Source: Phycisphaerae bacterium (GTDB lineage Bacteria; Planctomycetota; Phycisphaerae; UBA1845). Taken from it: DNA of 6,846 nt. The DNA lies in NCBI GenBank assembly GCA_029260195.1, contig JAJDDS010000544.1, positions 1 to 6,846 of the forward strand, written 5' to 3'. Position 1 is the stretch's first letter; each line of letters begins with the position of its first letter. The notes beneath the pieces were generated by a model that was not told the origin of the DNA, searched no databases, and saw nothing but the letters and a program-made list of their open reading frames with translations. Position numbers and translations under genes: made by a program. Positions 5,888 to 6,846 of the stretch are shown piece by piece.

Positions 5888-6480
5888 CCGCTAGTCCACC
5901 GCGCCTCTCCCGGCCCATTCTTGCTCTCACTATCACGTCTGCCGTGATGGTTGCCGCAGTATGGCTTGCGACCTCTCATTATGCAGTCATCACATGGCGC
6001 TATGCGTCAGAGAGTCAATTACCTCTAATTACCCTTGAATTCGGCGACGGAAGATGTGATTTATCCATTTTACGCCATCGATCCGATCAACCTCGCTCCG
6101 CGGACGTCAGTTTGGCCTTCCTTGGCTTCACTTTCCTCAAAATACACCCCGCCGGCATTCAAATCGCCGACTTGCCAAACGGCTTCCACTTCCGACGGCT
6201 CCCGGTTTCCTTTCATTCGATCATTGCGCAGGATTTCACAGACTTGCGCAACACTCAGCAGACTTGGTTTTCCGTCCAATTTGTCACGCTGGAGTCGCTC
6301 CTTCTTTTTGTACTCACTCTTCATGTAGTGCTGCACTTTTATCGGGCTGCGTTACGAACCGGCGCGACCACGTGCTCGTCTTGCGGCTACAATCTGACTG
6401 GCAATACTTCCGGCCGTTGTCCCGAGTGTGGCGCGCCCTGCAGAGAGTATTCAGATGCCGATGTTCAATCATCAATCTAG
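5884..6480 (+). CDS. Membrane protein with C-terminal zinc ribbon of planctomycete type
   Basis: This is a 198-residue protein starting at GTG 5884, whose GTGA overlaps the RHS stop codon and implies coupled translation. Residues about 11-30 form an N-terminal membrane anchor. Residues 31-132 would lie outside or in the periplasm-like space. A second helix spans about 136-154. The cytoplasmic tail carries a zinc ribbon, C164-SS-C167 and C179-PE-C182, around GYNLTG (168-173). This ribbon is widespread at the ends of small planctomycete membrane proteins, and its partner is not known to me. The soluble middle has no recognisable fold. Composition is AT-richer than the RHS body (26 of 60 GC in 6001-6060), matching the RHS tip. 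Its place directly behind an RHS tip is where an immunity or accessory protein would be expected, but that role is inference from position. The four-cysteine ribbon is clear; function is unknown. Confidence 0.85.
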   Translation: MTASPPRLSRPILALTITSAVMVAAVWLATSHYAVITWRYASESQLPLITLEFGDGRCDLSILRHRSDQPRSADVSLAFLGFTFLKIHPAGIQIADLPNGFHFRRLPVSFHSIIAQDFTDLRNTQQTWFSVQFVTLESLLLFVLTLHVVLHFYRAALRTGATTCSSCGYNLTGNTSGRCPECGAPCREYSDADVQSSI

Positions 6481-6823
6481 GAGTTCACTCCTTCTCCTAT
6501 CCGCTACCCTCCTGACGGCAATAGCCGCGCTTGAGTGTTGTGTACTTCTTATTCTCTCAGGCGCGTCAGCCGCCGTGTCGGTGCTTGGAATTCCGACTCT
6601 AAGCCTGGGCGCGGCTGGCCTTGCCAGGATCTGCTGCTTTGCAACTCATGGTTGGCGCCGAAGTGCGATTTTAGCTATGGGCGCCACTGCCATAATCGGC
6701 GCGCAGACTTGTTGCTTGATACCGGTCCTTTCGAAGCGTGCCGAGAGCGCGGACATTCACGATCTCATAGGCACCGCTGCCTGGCAGGTTCTCGTCGACC
6801 AATTCCCAAAACTGATTCTCTAG
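6455..6823 (+). CDS. Small hypothetical membrane protein
   Basis: This is a 122-residue hydrophobic protein that I do not recognise. Three membrane segments are visible, near 11-35, 38-61 and 70-92, followed by a mostly polar tail of about 30 residues. Cysteine pairs occur at 28-29, 60-61 and 86-87, near or within the helices. I chose ATG 6455 because AGAGAG at 6442-6447 lies 7 bases upstream; ATG 6461 or an upstream GTG at 6428 are alternatives. It overlaps the end of the zinc-ribbon gene by 26 bases, so the RHS gene and the two membrane genes form a tight unit. The stop TAG at 6821-6823 leaves only 23 bases to the window edge, so whether the operon continues is not visible. It may be a subunit partner of the preceding membrane protein; nothing in the sequence proves it. 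Confidence 0.68.
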   Translation: MPMFNHQSRSSLLLLSATLLTAIAALECCVLLILSGASAAVSVLGIPTLSLGAAGLARICCFATHGWRRSAILAMGATAIIGAQTCCLIPVLSKRAESADIHDLIGTAAWQVLVDQFPKLIL

Positions 6824-6846
6824 CTGGCTCCGGTTACTAACTGCCG

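Overview
The window looks like chromosomal DNA of a planctomycete, probably Phycisphaerae-like or another PEP-CTERM-bearing lineage. The basis is mixed: a high-GC background, a protein ending in a PEP-CTERM-type tail (VPEP, hydrophobic helix, RRRR), an RHS/YD-repeat protein carrying a dockerin-like EF-hand pair, and a membrane protein ending in the CxxCGYNLTG...CPEC zinc ribbon that is common in planctomycete small membrane proteins. No rRNA, tRNA, CRISPR array, transposase or integrase was seen.

Layout. Positions 1-1829 (minus strand) hold a two-gene operon: a YdjM/DUF457-type membrane protein, then a SLC13/DASS-type anion transporter joined to it by an ATGA stop/start overlap. The transporter runs off the left edge just before its expected second SNT motif. 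Positions 1830-2393 are non-coding and separate this operon from a divergent plus-strand gene. This gap holds a good sigma70-like promoter and a strong Shine-Dalgarno for a secreted PEP-CTERM-type protein (2394-3140). Facing it, 3228-3986 (minus) encodes a multi-pass membrane protein made of two tandem homologous units 82 codons apart.

From about 4178 to the right edge (plus strand) lies an RHS-type locus. It has an N-terminally incomplete RHS protein (LamG/concanavalin-like part, YD repeats, dockerin-like EF-hand pair, RHS core signature, PxxxxD(A)xGL junction, 94-residue cysteine-rich tip). Two overlapping membrane-protein genes follow it directly (a GTGA 4-base overlap, then a 26-base overlap). 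Base composition drops from roughly two-thirds GC in the RHS body to about half in the tip and next gene, with the change inside the RHS core at about 5385-5450. This is how an exchangeable RHS tip cassette with its partner genes would look. I infer that the tip and the two membrane genes form one functional module, possibly effector/immunity or surface display, but no catalytic motif supports toxicity.

The remaining long open frames on either strand are antisense or alternate-frame shadows of these genes.
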